Source of the DNA: JBOGWP01 sp050693875
Lineage (GTDB): Bacteria > Actinomycetota > CADDZG01 > JAHWKV01 > JBOGWP01
Reading direction: 5' to 3'
NCBI GenBank assembly: GCA_050693875.1
Contig: JBOGWP010000084.1
Coordinates: 1 to 32,096 of the forward strand
Length of the DNA: 32,096 bases
Below are positions 1 to 8,955 of this stretch, piece after piece; position 1 is the stretch's first letter; every line of letters starts with the position of its first letter. The position numbers and the translations under genes are program-made. The notes beneath the pieces were generated by a model, which saw only the letters and a list, made by a program, of their open reading frames with translations, was not told the DNA's origin and made no database searches.

Positions 1-598
1 TTCAGGAAGGCCCCCGCGATGAAGATCGCCCCGATCGCGGCCTCGATCGCGGCGAGGACAGGGGGGACGCGCCGTCGCCAGGTCTCCGGAAGGCGCTGCC
101 CAGCGGAACCCACCACGACCGCGCCCATGTCGGTGAGGACGACCCGGCGACGGTCACGAGGGCTGTCGCCAGGGCCAGGCCCGCCCCCGTCAGCGCTGGC
201 CGCGGCCGTCAGGCCCGAGCCCGCAGTCGCGAGGAACAGCCACACACCCGGGTTCAGCGTGACTGCGAGGACCCCCCGGACGAACGGATGGGGACCTCCC
301 ATCAAGGGCCTGGGATCGCCGCGGCGGCTCGCGCGGGCGGTGAAGATCGCAAGGAGGACGAGGAAGATCCCGGCGGCGAGCTTCAGCACACGCAGGACCG
401 CGCCGCGGGGAGCACCAAGCGAGACGCCCGACGCGACCCCCAGCAGGAGGACCGTGAGCGCGCCTGAGACCCGGCCATCGCCGCAAGCCCGCGTCGGACG
501 CCCCCGCAGGCGGACTCGGTGAGCAGGAGCAGCTGGACGGGCCCGGGGCCGGCGGCGAGGACCACGCCGAGTCCGAACGCGAGCACGAGATCGTGCAT
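1..598 (-). pseudogene. LysE-family exporter, frameshifted and cut by the window edge
   Basis: The protein opens with a hydrophobic segment, MHDLVLAFGLGVVLAAGPGP, typical of LysE/RhtB amino-acid exporters, inner-membrane proteins of about 200 residues that export amino acids or related solutes. The ATG at 596-598 is the only good start. The reading frame breaks near 470-472: upstream codes for GLAAMAG, downstream continues one frame over as SGALTVLLLGVASGV. One extra base in the CCC run (plus strand) would rejoin them. A second, compensating pair of shifts seems to lie between about 130 and 187, because a third frame there has high GC at third positions and a membrane-like sequence (GLALATALVTVAG). 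The last helix runs to the window edge, so only a few C-terminal residues are missing. It is either a decaying gene or a gene carrying sequencing errors. Family assignment is moderate; substrate unknown. Confidence 0.6.
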
Positions 599-626
599 AC
601 CGCAATTGTGGCGGCGTCGCCGAGCG

Positions 627-1185
627 CTACGTCGCGACGGCGTCCCGCAGGAAGTCGAGAAGGTCGACGCTGCTCGGGGCGGCGCCCAGCGCGGTGAGGG
701 CGGTGCAGGCCTCCGACCGGTGATGAGTGATGTGGTTCGACACATGGAGCAATGTCTGCCACAGCGGGAACTGCTCCCGGACGGCGCGCGTCACGCTCAC
801 GTACCAGACGATCCGTTCGAGATCGGCCGGCTGCAGGTCGCCCAGCCAGGCGGCCCGCCGCTGCTCGATGCCCGCCCAGGCTCCCGCCAGCGATTCCAGG
901 TCGCCGTAGTCGTGCACCCCCGGCATCCGAGCCCGCTCCTCCCCGAGCCAGCGCTGCAGCCACCTCGTCTCAGACCCCGCCAGATGGGCGAGGATGGCGA
1001 AGAGGGACCCGTCGTCGTTGCCGCCCGGCCACGACGCCCGGCTTGTGGAGGAGGTCCGGGTCGAGGGAGCGGGCCGCGGCGCGCACCCGCGGGCGCGACG
1101 AGCCATGATGACCGTAGAGCCACCGGATGACGCCGAGCCGCGTGTGGGTCTCCGTGTGGGGAGGGTACCAAGCCCACACGGCCAC
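627..1185 (-). pseudogene. DinB-like (DUF664-type) protein, one frameshift
   Basis: The C-terminal two thirds, up to about 1020, are intact and match the DinB/YfiT four-helix bundle family: NGSLF-like start of the second helix (NDDGSLFAILAHLAGSE), then a conserved metal-ligand region LLHVSNHITHHRSE. These proteins are metal-dependent and often act as thiol transferases or stress proteins; the role here is not known. The natural first helix (IRWLYGHHG, then RAAARSLDPDLL) lies in another frame from about 1185 to 1027, so the frame shifts around 1020-1027 in a GGGCGG stretch. A GTG at 1183-1185 is a plausible start, leaving only 33 bases to the divergent gene at 1219. One base removed from the G-run restores a protein of about 185 residues, the normal family length. 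Confidence 0.6.
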
Positions 1186-1218
1186 CGGCCCCGAAAGGCT
1201 TCCGGGTACCCTTCCGGG

Positions 1219-2220
1219 ATGAGCGACTATGGGGTGGCCTCGTCGGAGCTCGACGACCTGGTCGAGGCGGCCGAGCCCAACCCGCTGCTGCGCCGGGTCG
1301 ACGCCATGTGCGAGCGTCGAGCCTGGGACCAGCTGGTCGAGCTCGCCCGACGCTGCCGCGAGGCGGTGGATCGCGGCAAGCAGCTCTGGCCGATTGCCGA
1401 GCACATCGACTACCGCCTTGCCCTCGAAGCTCCGGGTCCGTACGCCGCGGGCGTGCTCCGCCCGGACGCCGGCCGGTTCGCGCTCGGGCCCCTCACCGAG
1501 GTCGCCGCGTCGACGCACTCGTTCGAAGAGCTCGCCGCCCATCTGCCCCTGGCCCAGACGATCGGCGTCGTGGCCGCAGAGCGGGTGGTGCGTGGGGAGG
1601 ACCTGCGGGACCGGCCCGAGGCGCATCCGGAGGTCCTGGAGCTTCCGATGGTCCTGGAGCCATGGGAGCCGGAGTACGTCGTGGCAACCTACCAGGCCCG
1701 AGGTCTCGAGGTCCCCTCACCCAACCTTCCGCCGGCGGCCGGCCTCGTCACCACGAGCCGGGCTGACGAGGCCGAGGATCCTGAGGTGACCCGGGCGCTG
1801 CTCGACCTCGTGGCGGGATGGGTGGCCGGCTCGAACGCGCATGCCGAGGCGGTCGTCGTCTCGGGATCGGTCGCCGGCGCGATCGGTGCGCTGGGGTTCG
1901 ATGCAGCTCGCATCGCCGGGCTCACCCCGGCCGAGGCGGTGGGCTGGATGGGCTGGGCGGCCGCATCGGGCGGGGCGCACGGCCGGTGGCGGGGCGCCGC
2001 GGCCGGCCGGTCGTCGGCGTGGTGGGCCGCGGCGATCGTTTGCGATCTGAACTGGCCCCCGGAGCCGGACGCCCTGGGCGAGGAGATCGGGCGGCTGCGC
2101 TGGCATCGTTGGCAGCGCGAGGGCGGCGAGGGGGGATGGGAGCTGCATCTTGCGGTGGAGGACCCGTCGTCGGGGTGGTCCGCGGCCATCGCCGCCGAGG
2201 ACCGCGCCGCGCCCGACTGA
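1219..2220 (+). CDS. Unrecognised actinobacterial protein, 333 aa
   Basis: I do not recognise the family. The ATG at 1219 is chosen because coding-like sequence begins there and the longer upstream reading frame runs antisense through the DinB-like gene. The protein is soluble by eye: no signal peptide and no clear membrane helix. It is Ala/Glu/Trp-rich, with an acidic helical first half (residues about 1-170) and a small-residue-rich segment around residues 200-270 (VVSGSVAGAIGAL, AVGWMGWAAASGGAHGRW). The C-terminus carries WHRWQREGGEGGWELHLAVEDP. It ends in a TGA 19 bases before the convergent antiporter gene. It stands alone on its strand, so the neighbours do not suggest a job. Confidence 0.7.
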   Translation: MSDYGVASSELDDLVEAAEPNPLLRRVDAMCERRAWDQLVELARRCREAVDRGKQLWPIAEHIDYRLALEAPGPYAAGVLRPDAGRFALGPLTEVAASTHSFEELAAHLPLAQTIGVVAAERVVRGEDLRDRPEAHPEVLELPMVLEPWEPEYVVATYQARGLEVPSPNLPPAAGLVTTSRADEAEDPEVTRALLDLVAGWVAGSNAHAEAVVVSGSVAGAIGALGFDAARIAGLTPAEAVGWMGWAAASGGAHGRWRGAAAGRSSAWWAAAIVCDLNWPPEPDALGEEIGRLRWHRWQREGGEGGWELHLAVEDPSSGWSAAIAAEDRAAPD

Positions 2221-2239
2221 CCGGCTCCGCCCGGAGCGT

Positions 2240-3523
2240 CTACCAGCGCGTCCCCAGCGGCACGTTCACCAGCGGCCGGCGGGGAAGCACGAGCTTGCCT
2301 GCCTGCCTTCCGCGAGCCGGGCGAAGCGACTCGAACAGCCGCTTGACCAGCGGGGGGGTGAGGAACGTCGTCAGCGCGACGACGAGGAGCATCGCCGAGT
2401 ACAGGTCGGGCCGGAGCAGCCCGCGGGCGAGGCCGAAGGAGGCGAAGATGAGCCCCACCTCGCCCCGGGGCACCATCGCGAAGCCGATCGCGGCCCGGCT
2501 CATCGAGCTCGGCGCGGCCCACCCCGCCACGACCTTCCCGGCCACGGCGACGAGGGTGAGGCTTCCGGCGAGGGTCAGAAGGGCCGGGCTGGAAAACGCC
2601 CCGATCTGGACCTGAATCCCCATCGACAGGAAGAAGATCGGGATGAAGACGTCGGCGAGCGGGGTGAGCCGCTCTCGTATCTGTTGATGCTGCTCGGTGG
2701 TCGCGAGCAGCACGCCGGCCACGAACGCGCCGACGATCGGTGCAAGGCCGAACAGCTCGGCGGAGACGGCCAGGAGCAGGCAGAACGAGAACGCTGCGGT
2801 GATGAGGATCCCGCGCACCCGGACTCGCTTCGAGATCCACCGAAACATCGGCGGCGAGACGCGTAGGCCGACCAGCAATGCCAGGAGGAGGAACCCCCCG
2901 GCCGCCGCGATGATGCGGCCAACCGAGAGTGCGGAGAGGGCCTGGCCGGCTGCAAGGCCCGACACGACCGTGAGGATGACCAGGCCCATGACGTCGTCGA
3001 GCACCGCCGCGGCGAGGACGGTCCGCCCCTCGTCGGTGTCGAGCTTGTGCAGGTCCGAGAGCACGCGTGCCGTGATCCCCACGCTCGTGGCGGTCAGCGT
3101 CGCGCCGATGAGGACGGCAACGATCCCGTGATGGCCCAGTGCAAGCGCCAGTACCGCGCCAAGGGCGAAGGGAAGCACGACGCCGACGGTGGCCACCCGG
3201 AGGGCCGCCGGACCCACTTGAAGGATCCGGGTGAGGTCGGTCTCGAGACCGACCTCGAAGAGGAGCAGGATGGCGCCGAGCTGCGCCATGGCCTCGATCA
3301 CCGGCGTGCCGTCGATGAATCCCAGGACGCTCGGGCCGACGACCACGCCCACGGCGAGCTCGCCCAGAACGGCCGGCTGGCCGAGGCGCTCGGCAATCTC
3401 ACCGCCGAGCTTGGCGGCGACGAGGATGACCAGGATGTCGAGGATGATGCGGCCGGCTTCGGGCACGGCGGAGATGGTACGGGGAGGAGCCCTCACAGGG
3501 ATCAAGCCCGATCGAGATTTCAT
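2240..3523 (-). CDS. CPA2-type monovalent cation/proton antiporter
   Basis: A 427-residue, very hydrophobic protein of the Kef/Nap-type CPA2 exchanger family, which swaps Na+ or K+ for protons across the cytoplasmic membrane. Visible hallmarks are the first-helix GEIAERLGQPAVLGELAVG signature, LLLFEVGLETDL, the discontinuous-helix segment GATLTATSVGITARVL and the paired acids in AAVLDDVMGL that form the ion site. About twelve membrane segments fit the length. There is no C-terminal TrkA-N/RCK domain, so it is a membrane-domain-only exchanger. The ATG at 3523 lacks an obvious Shine-Dalgarno; the first 18 or so residues are not membrane-like, so a GTG start inside (before PEAGRIILDIL) is possible. 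It lies 74 bases downstream of nhaA on the same strand and may be cotranscribed with it. Confidence 0.85.
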   Translation of the reverse strand: MKSRSGLIPVRAPPRTISAVPEAGRIILDILVILVAAKLGGEIAERLGQPAVLGELAVGVVVGPSVLGFIDGTPVIEAMAQLGAILLLFEVGLETDLTRILQVGPAALRVATVGVVLPFALGAVLALALGHHGIVAVLIGATLTATSVGITARVLSDLHKLDTDEGRTVLAAAVLDDVMGLVILTVVSGLAAGQALSALSVGRIIAAAGGFLLLALLVGLRVSPPMFRWISKRVRVRGILITAAFSFCLLLAVSAELFGLAPIVGAFVAGVLLATTEQHQQIRERLTPLADVFIPIFFLSMGIQVQIGAFSSPALLTLAGSLTLVAVAGKVVAGWAAPSSMSRAAIGFAMVPRGEVGLIFASFGLARGLLRPDLYSAMLLVVALTTFLTPPLVKRLFESLRPARGRQAGKLVLPRRPLVNVPLGTRW

Positions 3524-3597
3524 CTGTCGTTAACACGAGGGGTCGGCCGGCCCGGCTCGCTATGGCCAAACGACCGGATTGGCGGATTCCGTCCGCC

Positions 3598-4905
3598 TCA
3601 GCCTCGCGGAGACGACCCGTTCCCACGGATCCCGAGCAGGATCACCGTCCCGAGCACCGAGGAGATCAGGGATGCGACGAGGACCGCGAGCTTGGCGTTC
3701 GCCGTCAGGCCGGCGCCGCCGAATGCAATATCTGCGATGAAGAGGGAGACGGTGAAGCCGATGCCGGCGAGCGAGGCAGCGCCGGCCATATGCGGCCAGC
3801 GCACGTCGGTCGGCAGCGACGCCAGACGAAGCCAGGTTGCGAGGCGGCCCAGCGCGAGCACCCCGAGGGGCTTCCCCACCACGAGCCCCGCGAAGACTCC
3901 GATGCCGACGCGCGACGACACCGACTCCGCGATCGTGGCGGATCCCAGGAGGAGCCCGGCGTTGGCCAGGCCGAACAGTGGCACGATCACGAAGCCGGTC
4001 CACGGGTGGAGGAGGTGCTCGAGCCGCTCCGTGAACGGAACCAGCTCCCGGGCGACGAAGCCTGCCGCCTCGGCTTCCTCCGCCGCCGGGGAGTCGGAGA
4101 GCTCTGCGCCGGGCTCCGCCGGCTGGTCGGCGTCGCGGGCGAGCGCGCGGGCCGGGGTGAGAAGGGCGAGCGCCACGCCGGCAAGGGTGGCGTGGAGTCC
4201 GGATTGCAGCATCGCCACCCACAGAGCTGCGCCGGCGAGGCCGTAGACCAGCACCGAGCGGACGCCGAGCCCACGAAGGACGACGACGAGGCCGACCAGC
4301 GCAGCGGCGACCGCGAGCGCGGTCCACGAGAGGTGGGTCGAGTAGAAGACGGCGATCACCGCGATCGCGCCGACGTCGTCGATGATCGCCAGCGCGACGA
4401 GGAAGACCTTGAGCGTGGCCGGGACCCGCGGGCCCAGCGCGTTGAGCACCCCCAGCGCGAACGCGATGTCGGTCGCCATCGGGATCCCCCATCCCCGTGC
4501 CCCGGCTGTCCCGGCGTTGAGGGCGAGGTAGATCATCGCCGGGACGACCATGCCCCCGAGGGCACCGAGAAGGGGGAGCGCGGCGCGGCGTGGATCCCGC
4601 AGCTCGCCGACCACGAGCTCGCGCTTGATCTCGAGGCCGACGACGAAGAAGAAGATCGTCATCAGGCCCTCGTTGACCCAGTGCCGCAGGTCGTGTGCGA
4701 GGTGATAGGGGCCGAGCGAAAGGGCCAGCTCGGTCTTCCAGAGCGAGTCGTAGGAACTGCGCCAGGGGGAGTTGGCCCACGCCAGCGCAACGAGAGTCGC
4801 CAGCAGGAGGACGATGCCGCCAGCCGCCTCGGTGCGGATGAACTCGCGCAGCGGCCGGGTCAGGCGGAGGATCGGGCGCTGCTCCAGACGTCGGTTGGCC
4901 GGCAT
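3598..4905 (-). CDS. nhaA: Na+/H+ antiporter NhaA
   Basis: A 435-residue NhaA-family antiporter that exchanges one Na+ (or Li+) for two H+ at the inner membrane, giving salt and alkali tolerance. Recognisable segments in order are REFIRTEAAGGIVLLLAT near the N-terminus, FFFVVGLEIKREL, the GIPMATDIAFALG helix, the paired catalytic aspartates in ALAIIDDVGAI and the C-terminal GIGFTVSLFIADIAF. The start ATG at 4903-4905 has a good GGAGGA Shine-Dalgarno a few bases upstream. An acidic loop of about 40 residues (Ala/Glu-rich, around residues 245-285) is longer than in E. coli NhaA. The next gene downstream on the same strand is the CPA2 exchanger, so this looks like a small ion-homeostasis unit. 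Confidence 0.93.
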   Translation of the reverse strand: MPANRRLEQRPILRLTRPLREFIRTEAAGGIVLLLATLVALAWANSPWRSSYDSLWKTELALSLGPYHLAHDLRHWVNEGLMTIFFFVVGLEIKRELVVGELRDPRRAALPLLGALGGMVVPAMIYLALNAGTAGARGWGIPMATDIAFALGVLNALGPRVPATLKVFLVALAIIDDVGAIAVIAVFYSTHLSWTALAVAAALVGLVVVLRGLGVRSVLVYGLAGAALWVAMLQSGLHATLAGVALALLTPARALARDADQPAEPGAELSDSPAAEEAEAAGFVARELVPFTERLEHLLHPWTGFVIVPLFGLANAGLLLGSATIAESVSSRVGIGVFAGLVVGKPLGVLALGRLATWLRLASLPTDVRWPHMAGAASLAGIGFTVSLFIADIAFGGAGLTANAKLAVLVASLISSVLGTVILLGIRGNGSSPRG

Positions 4906-5046
4906 CGCGGTCCTCCTTCGAGGCCATCACGTTGCCGACCAGACTTCCCGGCGCGCCACGAACATCGTAGCGGGCCGCGGGCACCTGCGCCGCCGCACCT
5001 ACGCCACAGACCGAGCCCGGGCGAGCGAAGCGGCGCGCCGAACCGC

Positions 5047-6210
5047 TCACGGGTTGGGCTGCTGGATCTCCGGCAGGAGCTCGAGGGCGTTTCGCAGGGC
5101 GGTGTGCTGCAGGGTCGGGGACGGTGAAGGATCCGCACCCGTATCCTCGAGGGCGTCCTCGCCCGAGCCCGGTTCGATGCGGAGGGCTTCGCGAAGCGAG
5201 GCCAGGTCCTCGGGTGCGAGGCGGGCCGGATGCAATCTCTTCGACCCTTCTGGGGCCGCTCGATCCGTGCCACCGCACCCACCTCGACTGCTCGGGCCCG
5301 GTCGACGGCCTCTTCTCCCACCAGCACCGCGGCAGAGGTGGGAACGCTGCCCGGGGTCCAGGTCAGCTCCGCCAACCCGGGCGTGACGCAGCCCGCCATC
5401 ACGTGCTGTTCGAAGTCCGTCTTCAGCCCTTCGACCTCGTCCAGGAAGGCAAGGCCCCCCGGGCTGGTGGCGATGACCTTGAGTCGGCCCGGGCCGGCGA
5501 GGAAGGCAACCGCGTCGACGTCGTCTCGGACGCCGGCAAGCCCCTCGACGCAGACCGGTGCGGCGGAGCGCCGGATCGTGACGGTCGCCACCCGTGCCGC
5601 CCCGACGGTCCGGACGGGAGCGTCGGCGATCGTCTTCGCCGTCCGGTCGACGAGCCCGAGCTGTTCCTGCGCCCACCGGGCTTCGTCGTCCCTCGGCATT
5701 TCGAGCCCGGCCAGAGCATCGACGCCACGGTAGATCCGGGCCCAGTCCCAGGAGGTCGAGAGGGCCCGAAGCACCGGCGTCTAGGCGTGCTGGGCCGGAC
5801 CGCTGTCGTCGATCGCCGCCCCTCGTTCCGCGAAGGCGGGGGCGTCCTTCGACGCGAGGCGCCACCCTCGAGCCCCGAGTGCGTAGACGAGTCGACCACC
5901 TCGGCGAGATCCTCGAGATCGGAGGCAGCGTCGTCCCGGCCGTAGTACCAGTGAACCCGAACCTGCGCCTCGTCGAGTTGCCGCAGCGCAGGAAGCAGCA
6001 AGCTCTCAACCGAGTCGGTGGGGGCGACGTCGATCACAAACAGACGCCGCGGCTGCGACTCGGTGGCGAGGCCGTACACGCGGCGGGCGAGCTCGTTCGG
6101 CGCCACGATCTGAAGGTCGGCTTCGGTGCCGAGGGATGGAGCGCAGCACCTCCGAGGATCCCCTCGAAGTCGGGTGGGAAGAACACAACCTGCCGGCCTT
6201 GTCGACGCAC
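5047..6210 (-). pseudogene. Disrupted protein resembling a degenerate DHH/DHHA1 phosphoesterase
   Basis: Piecing frames together gives a protein of about 387 residues starting at the GTG 6208-6210. In order: VVFFPPDFEGILGGAAL, comparable to the D-x-D-G first motif of DHH phosphoesterases; RRLFVIDVAPTDS, comparable to the second aspartate motif; VHWYYGRDD where family members have the DHH triplet; and near the C-terminus DFEQHVMAGC where DHHA1 domains have GGGHxxAAG. The resemblance is my inference and the key histidines are mostly absent. Frames break at about 6133-6135 (GGG), 5886-5893 and 5245-5247 (CCC); adding one base at each site restores continuity. An in-frame TAG at 5781-5783 remains. 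Downstream neighbour is nhaA, 141 bases away; ligD is divergent. It is either a true pseudogene or a poorly sequenced gene. Confidence 0.45.
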
Positions 6211-6317
6211 CCCCGTTCGTTACCCTGCGACCTCCGGCGCCAATCATCCCGGGACACCCCTGCGGGGACCTCGATGCGTTGCCCCCCTCTTCCGCTGCGG
6301 CCCGCTACGCTGCCGTG

Positions 6318-8780
6318 ATGGCCCCACCGCGCCGGCCATCGTCCTCCTCTCGACGAGACGGGGGCCGCGCCATCACGGTCCCTTCCCTCGAGCCGTTCCC
6401 GGCCGAGCGGGAGGGGGACCACTGGTGGCTGGAGACCGACGGCCGGCGTCTCCGGCTCTCCAACCTCGACAAGGTGTTCTGGCCCGACGAGGGCTACACG
6501 AAGGGTGATCTGCTTGCCTACTACCACCGGATGTCCCAGGCGATCCTTCCCTACGTCGCCGGGCGCCCCCTGACGTTGAAGCGAATGCCGGACGGGGTGC
6601 AGGGGTCGTTCTTCTACGAGAAGAACCCGCCCCAGGGCACACCCGACTGGGTCCCTCGCTGCGAGATCGAATCGGAAGACGGCGATGTGGACCGCTATCT
6701 GTTGGCAGAGGACCGCGCAGGGCTGCTCTTCGTCGCCAATCTCGGATGCATCGAGCTCCACCCGCTCCACTCGGGATGCGAAACCTACGACGAGCCGGAC
6801 TGGCTCGTTTTTGACCTCGACCCGTTTCCCCCCGCGGGCTTCGCCGAAATGCTCGCCGTGGCGCGCCACGTGCACGCCGCGCTCGAGGCGCTCGGGCTGC
6901 CCGGGCACCCGAAGACGTCGGGGGCCACGGGGCTGCACATCTACCTCGGGCTGGAAGCGGGGCAGCGCTACGAGCACAGCCGCGAGGTATCGCGCCGGAT
7001 CGGCGAGGCCGTGCGGCAAGCCGATCCCGCCCTGGTCACGACCGAATGGGAGGTCAAGCGGCGGGAGGGACGCGTCTTCGTCGACTACAACATGAACCGC
7101 CGCGCGGCGAGCCTCGCGGCTCCCTACTCGCTGCGCCCCGAAGCCGGGGCGACGGTCTCCACCCCACTCACGTGGGAGGAGGTCGAGCGCGGGGTCGACC
7201 CGCGTACATTCACCATCGCCACCATCGGCGAGCGGCTGGCCGAGGTGGGAGACCTGTTCGCACCGGTTCTTCGCGACCGGCTGTCGCTCGGGCGGGCCAT
7301 GAAGGCCCTCGGCATCTCGGTGCCGCCCGAGGAGGAGCCGCCCCGGGTCCGGCGCCGCCTGCCGGCGGCCGCCCTGCGCGAGTACCAGCGCAAGCGGCGC
7401 TTCGAGGAGACCCCGGAGCCTAGCCCCGAGGACGAGCCGGGGACCGGCGAACTGTTCGTGATCCAGAAGCACCACGCCACGCGTCTGCACTACGACCTGC
7501 GGCTGGAGCACGAGGGCGTGCTGGCCTCCTGGGCCGTTCCGCGGGGTCTTCCCACCGTCCCCGGTGTGAAGCGGCGCGCGGTGCAGACCGAGGACCATCC
7601 CCTCGCCTACGGGGGCTTCGAGGGGTGGATTCCGAAAGGAAGCTACGGAGCCGGCGAGGTGCGTATCTTCGACCGGGGGCGCTACGAGCTGAACGAATGG
7701 GCCGACGGCAAGGTGATGTTCCGCCTTCACGGGCGCCGCCACCGCGGTCTGTTCCACTTGGTCCGGACGAAGGACGACTGGTTGGTCTTCCTGTCGAAGG
7801 AGTCGGCCAACGAGCAGCCGGCGGCGGCGCCGGTGGCGCTTGCTCCGATGCTCGCCGAGGGCGGCTTCGAGGCGTTCGACGACCCCGGCTGGCGCTTCGA
7901 GCCCAAGCTCGACGGGGTGCGGACGCTCGCCTACGTCTCGCCCGACGGAACCCGCCTCGTCTCCCGGCGGAAGATAGACCAGACCCGGCAGTACCCGGAG
8001 CTGGGGGAGCTTGCCGCCTACCTGAACGTGCTGAACGCCGTCGCCGACGGCGAGATCGTTGCGCTCGACGATGCCGGCCGCCCGTCGTTCGAGCGCCTCC
8101 AGCAACGCATGAACCTCTCGAATCCGCGGGACGTCGACCGTGCCCGGACGCGGATCCCGGTTCGGCTGTTTCTATTCGACCTCCTCTGGCTCGACGGCGA
8201 GGACCTGACCGGGCGGCCCCTGGAGGAGCGCCGTGGCGCGCTCCAGGACGTGACCACCGAGGACGGGCCGGTTTCGATGACCTACTACGTCGACGGCGGC
8301 GGGACGGGCTTCTTCGAGGCGGCCAAGGGCCTGGGCTTCGAAGGCGTGGTCGCTAAGCGGCTCGGCAGCCGATACCAGCCCGGCCGCCGGAGCCGGGACT
8401 GGCGGAAGATCAAGTCGTTCCAGGAGATGGACTGCGTCATCCTCGGCTGGACCGAGGGCAGCGGGCGCCGTTCCGGAGGGATTGGTGCGCTGGTGCTCGG
8501 TGCCTACCGGGGAGAGGAGCTCGTCGACGTCGGCGAGGTGGGGACCGGATTCACCGATCGGCTCCTGGCCCAGGTCAAGGCGGAGCTCGAGGCCTTGGAG
8601 ACCGAGCGTCCTCCGGTCCTAGCGATAGGCCCGCCAGGCGCCCACTGGGTCCGGCCCGAGCTGGTGTGCCGGGTCGCCTACGTCGAGCTGACCTCGGCGG
8701 GCAAGCTCCGAGCCCCCTCCTTCAAAGGTCTCCGCCGGGACAAGGCCCCGAAGGAGTGCGTGCTGCCGCCGCAATCGTGA
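6318..8780 (+). CDS. ligD: Multifunctional NHEJ DNA ligase LigD (Pol-PE-Lig)
   Basis: An 820-residue ATP-dependent ligase D that repairs double-strand breaks by non-homologous end joining. Domain order is primase-polymerase first (residues about 25-300, with LVFDLDP supplying Asp166 and Asp168), then the 3'-phosphoesterase (about 375-520, QKHHATRLHYDLRLE), then the ligase (about 530-815). The ligase nucleophile is Lys530 in FEPKLDGVR, followed by EGVVAKR and RDWRKIKS. This order is that of mycobacterial LigD, not the Pseudomonas one. The ATG at 6318 was chosen because the frame further upstream is antisense to the disrupted gene and does not look coding. The partner Ku is not in this window. 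No frame problems are seen across 2.4 kb. Confidence 0.93.
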   Translation: MAPPRRPSSSSRRDGGRAITVPSLEPFPAEREGDHWWLETDGRRLRLSNLDKVFWPDEGYTKGDLLAYYHRMSQAILPYVAGRPLTLKRMPDGVQGSFFYEKNPPQGTPDWVPRCEIESEDGDVDRYLLAEDRAGLLFVANLGCIELHPLHSGCETYDEPDWLVFDLDPFPPAGFAEMLAVARHVHAALEALGLPGHPKTSGATGLHIYLGLEAGQRYEHSREVSRRIGEAVRQADPALVTTEWEVKRREGRVFVDYNMNRRAASLAAPYSLRPEAGATVSTPLTWEEVERGVDPRTFTIATIGERLAEVGDLFAPVLRDRLSLGRAMKALGISVPPEEEPPRVRRRLPAAALREYQRKRRFEETPEPSPEDEPGTGELFVIQKHHATRLHYDLRLEHEGVLASWAVPRGLPTVPGVKRRAVQTEDHPLAYGGFEGWIPKGSYGAGEVRIFDRGRYELNEWADGKVMFRLHGRRHRGLFHLVRTKDDWLVFLSKESANEQPAAAPVALAPMLAEGGFEAFDDPGWRFEPKLDGVRTLAYVSPDGTRLVSRRKIDQTRQYPELGELAAYLNVLNAVADGEIVALDDAGRPSFERLQQRMNLSNPRDVDRARTRIPVRLFLFDLLWLDGEDLTGRPLEERRGALQDVTTEDGPVSMTYYVDGGGTGFFEAAKGLGFEGVVAKRLGSRYQPGRRSRDWRKIKSFQEMDCVILGWTEGSGRRSGGIGALVLGAYRGEELVDVGEVGTGFTDRLLAQVKAELEALETERPPVLAIGPPGAHWVRPELVCRVAYVELTSAGKLRAPSFKGLRRDKAPKECVLPPQS

Positions 8781-8955
8781 AGGGCCGACCTTCCCGCGGA
8801 ATAACACGCATGGCAGCTTGGTTATGCTTACGCCGTCAGGGAACCTTTCGCTGGTCAGGCCGATTCGGACGCGTCTGAGGGCGCGGGCTCAAGGGCGAGC
8901 CCGAGTGTCGGAAGCTGACCGAGAGCGCACCGCCGGGCGAACAAGGGGGAGAACC

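Noticed and set aside
3047..5127. Long plus-strand open frames opposite the two antiporter genes
   Set aside because: They are Asp/Glu/Arg-rich, low-complexity translations typical of shadow frames; the antiporters on the minus strand have clear family motifs.
6006..8105. Long open frame antisense to ligD
   Set aside because: It lacks any recognisable motif, and long antisense frames are expected opposite GC-rich genes; ligD is fully supported on the other strand.
8823..8828. TATGCT as a -10 element for the sigma-factor gene
   Set aside because: No acceptable -35 hexamer lies at the right distance, so the match is not better than chance.
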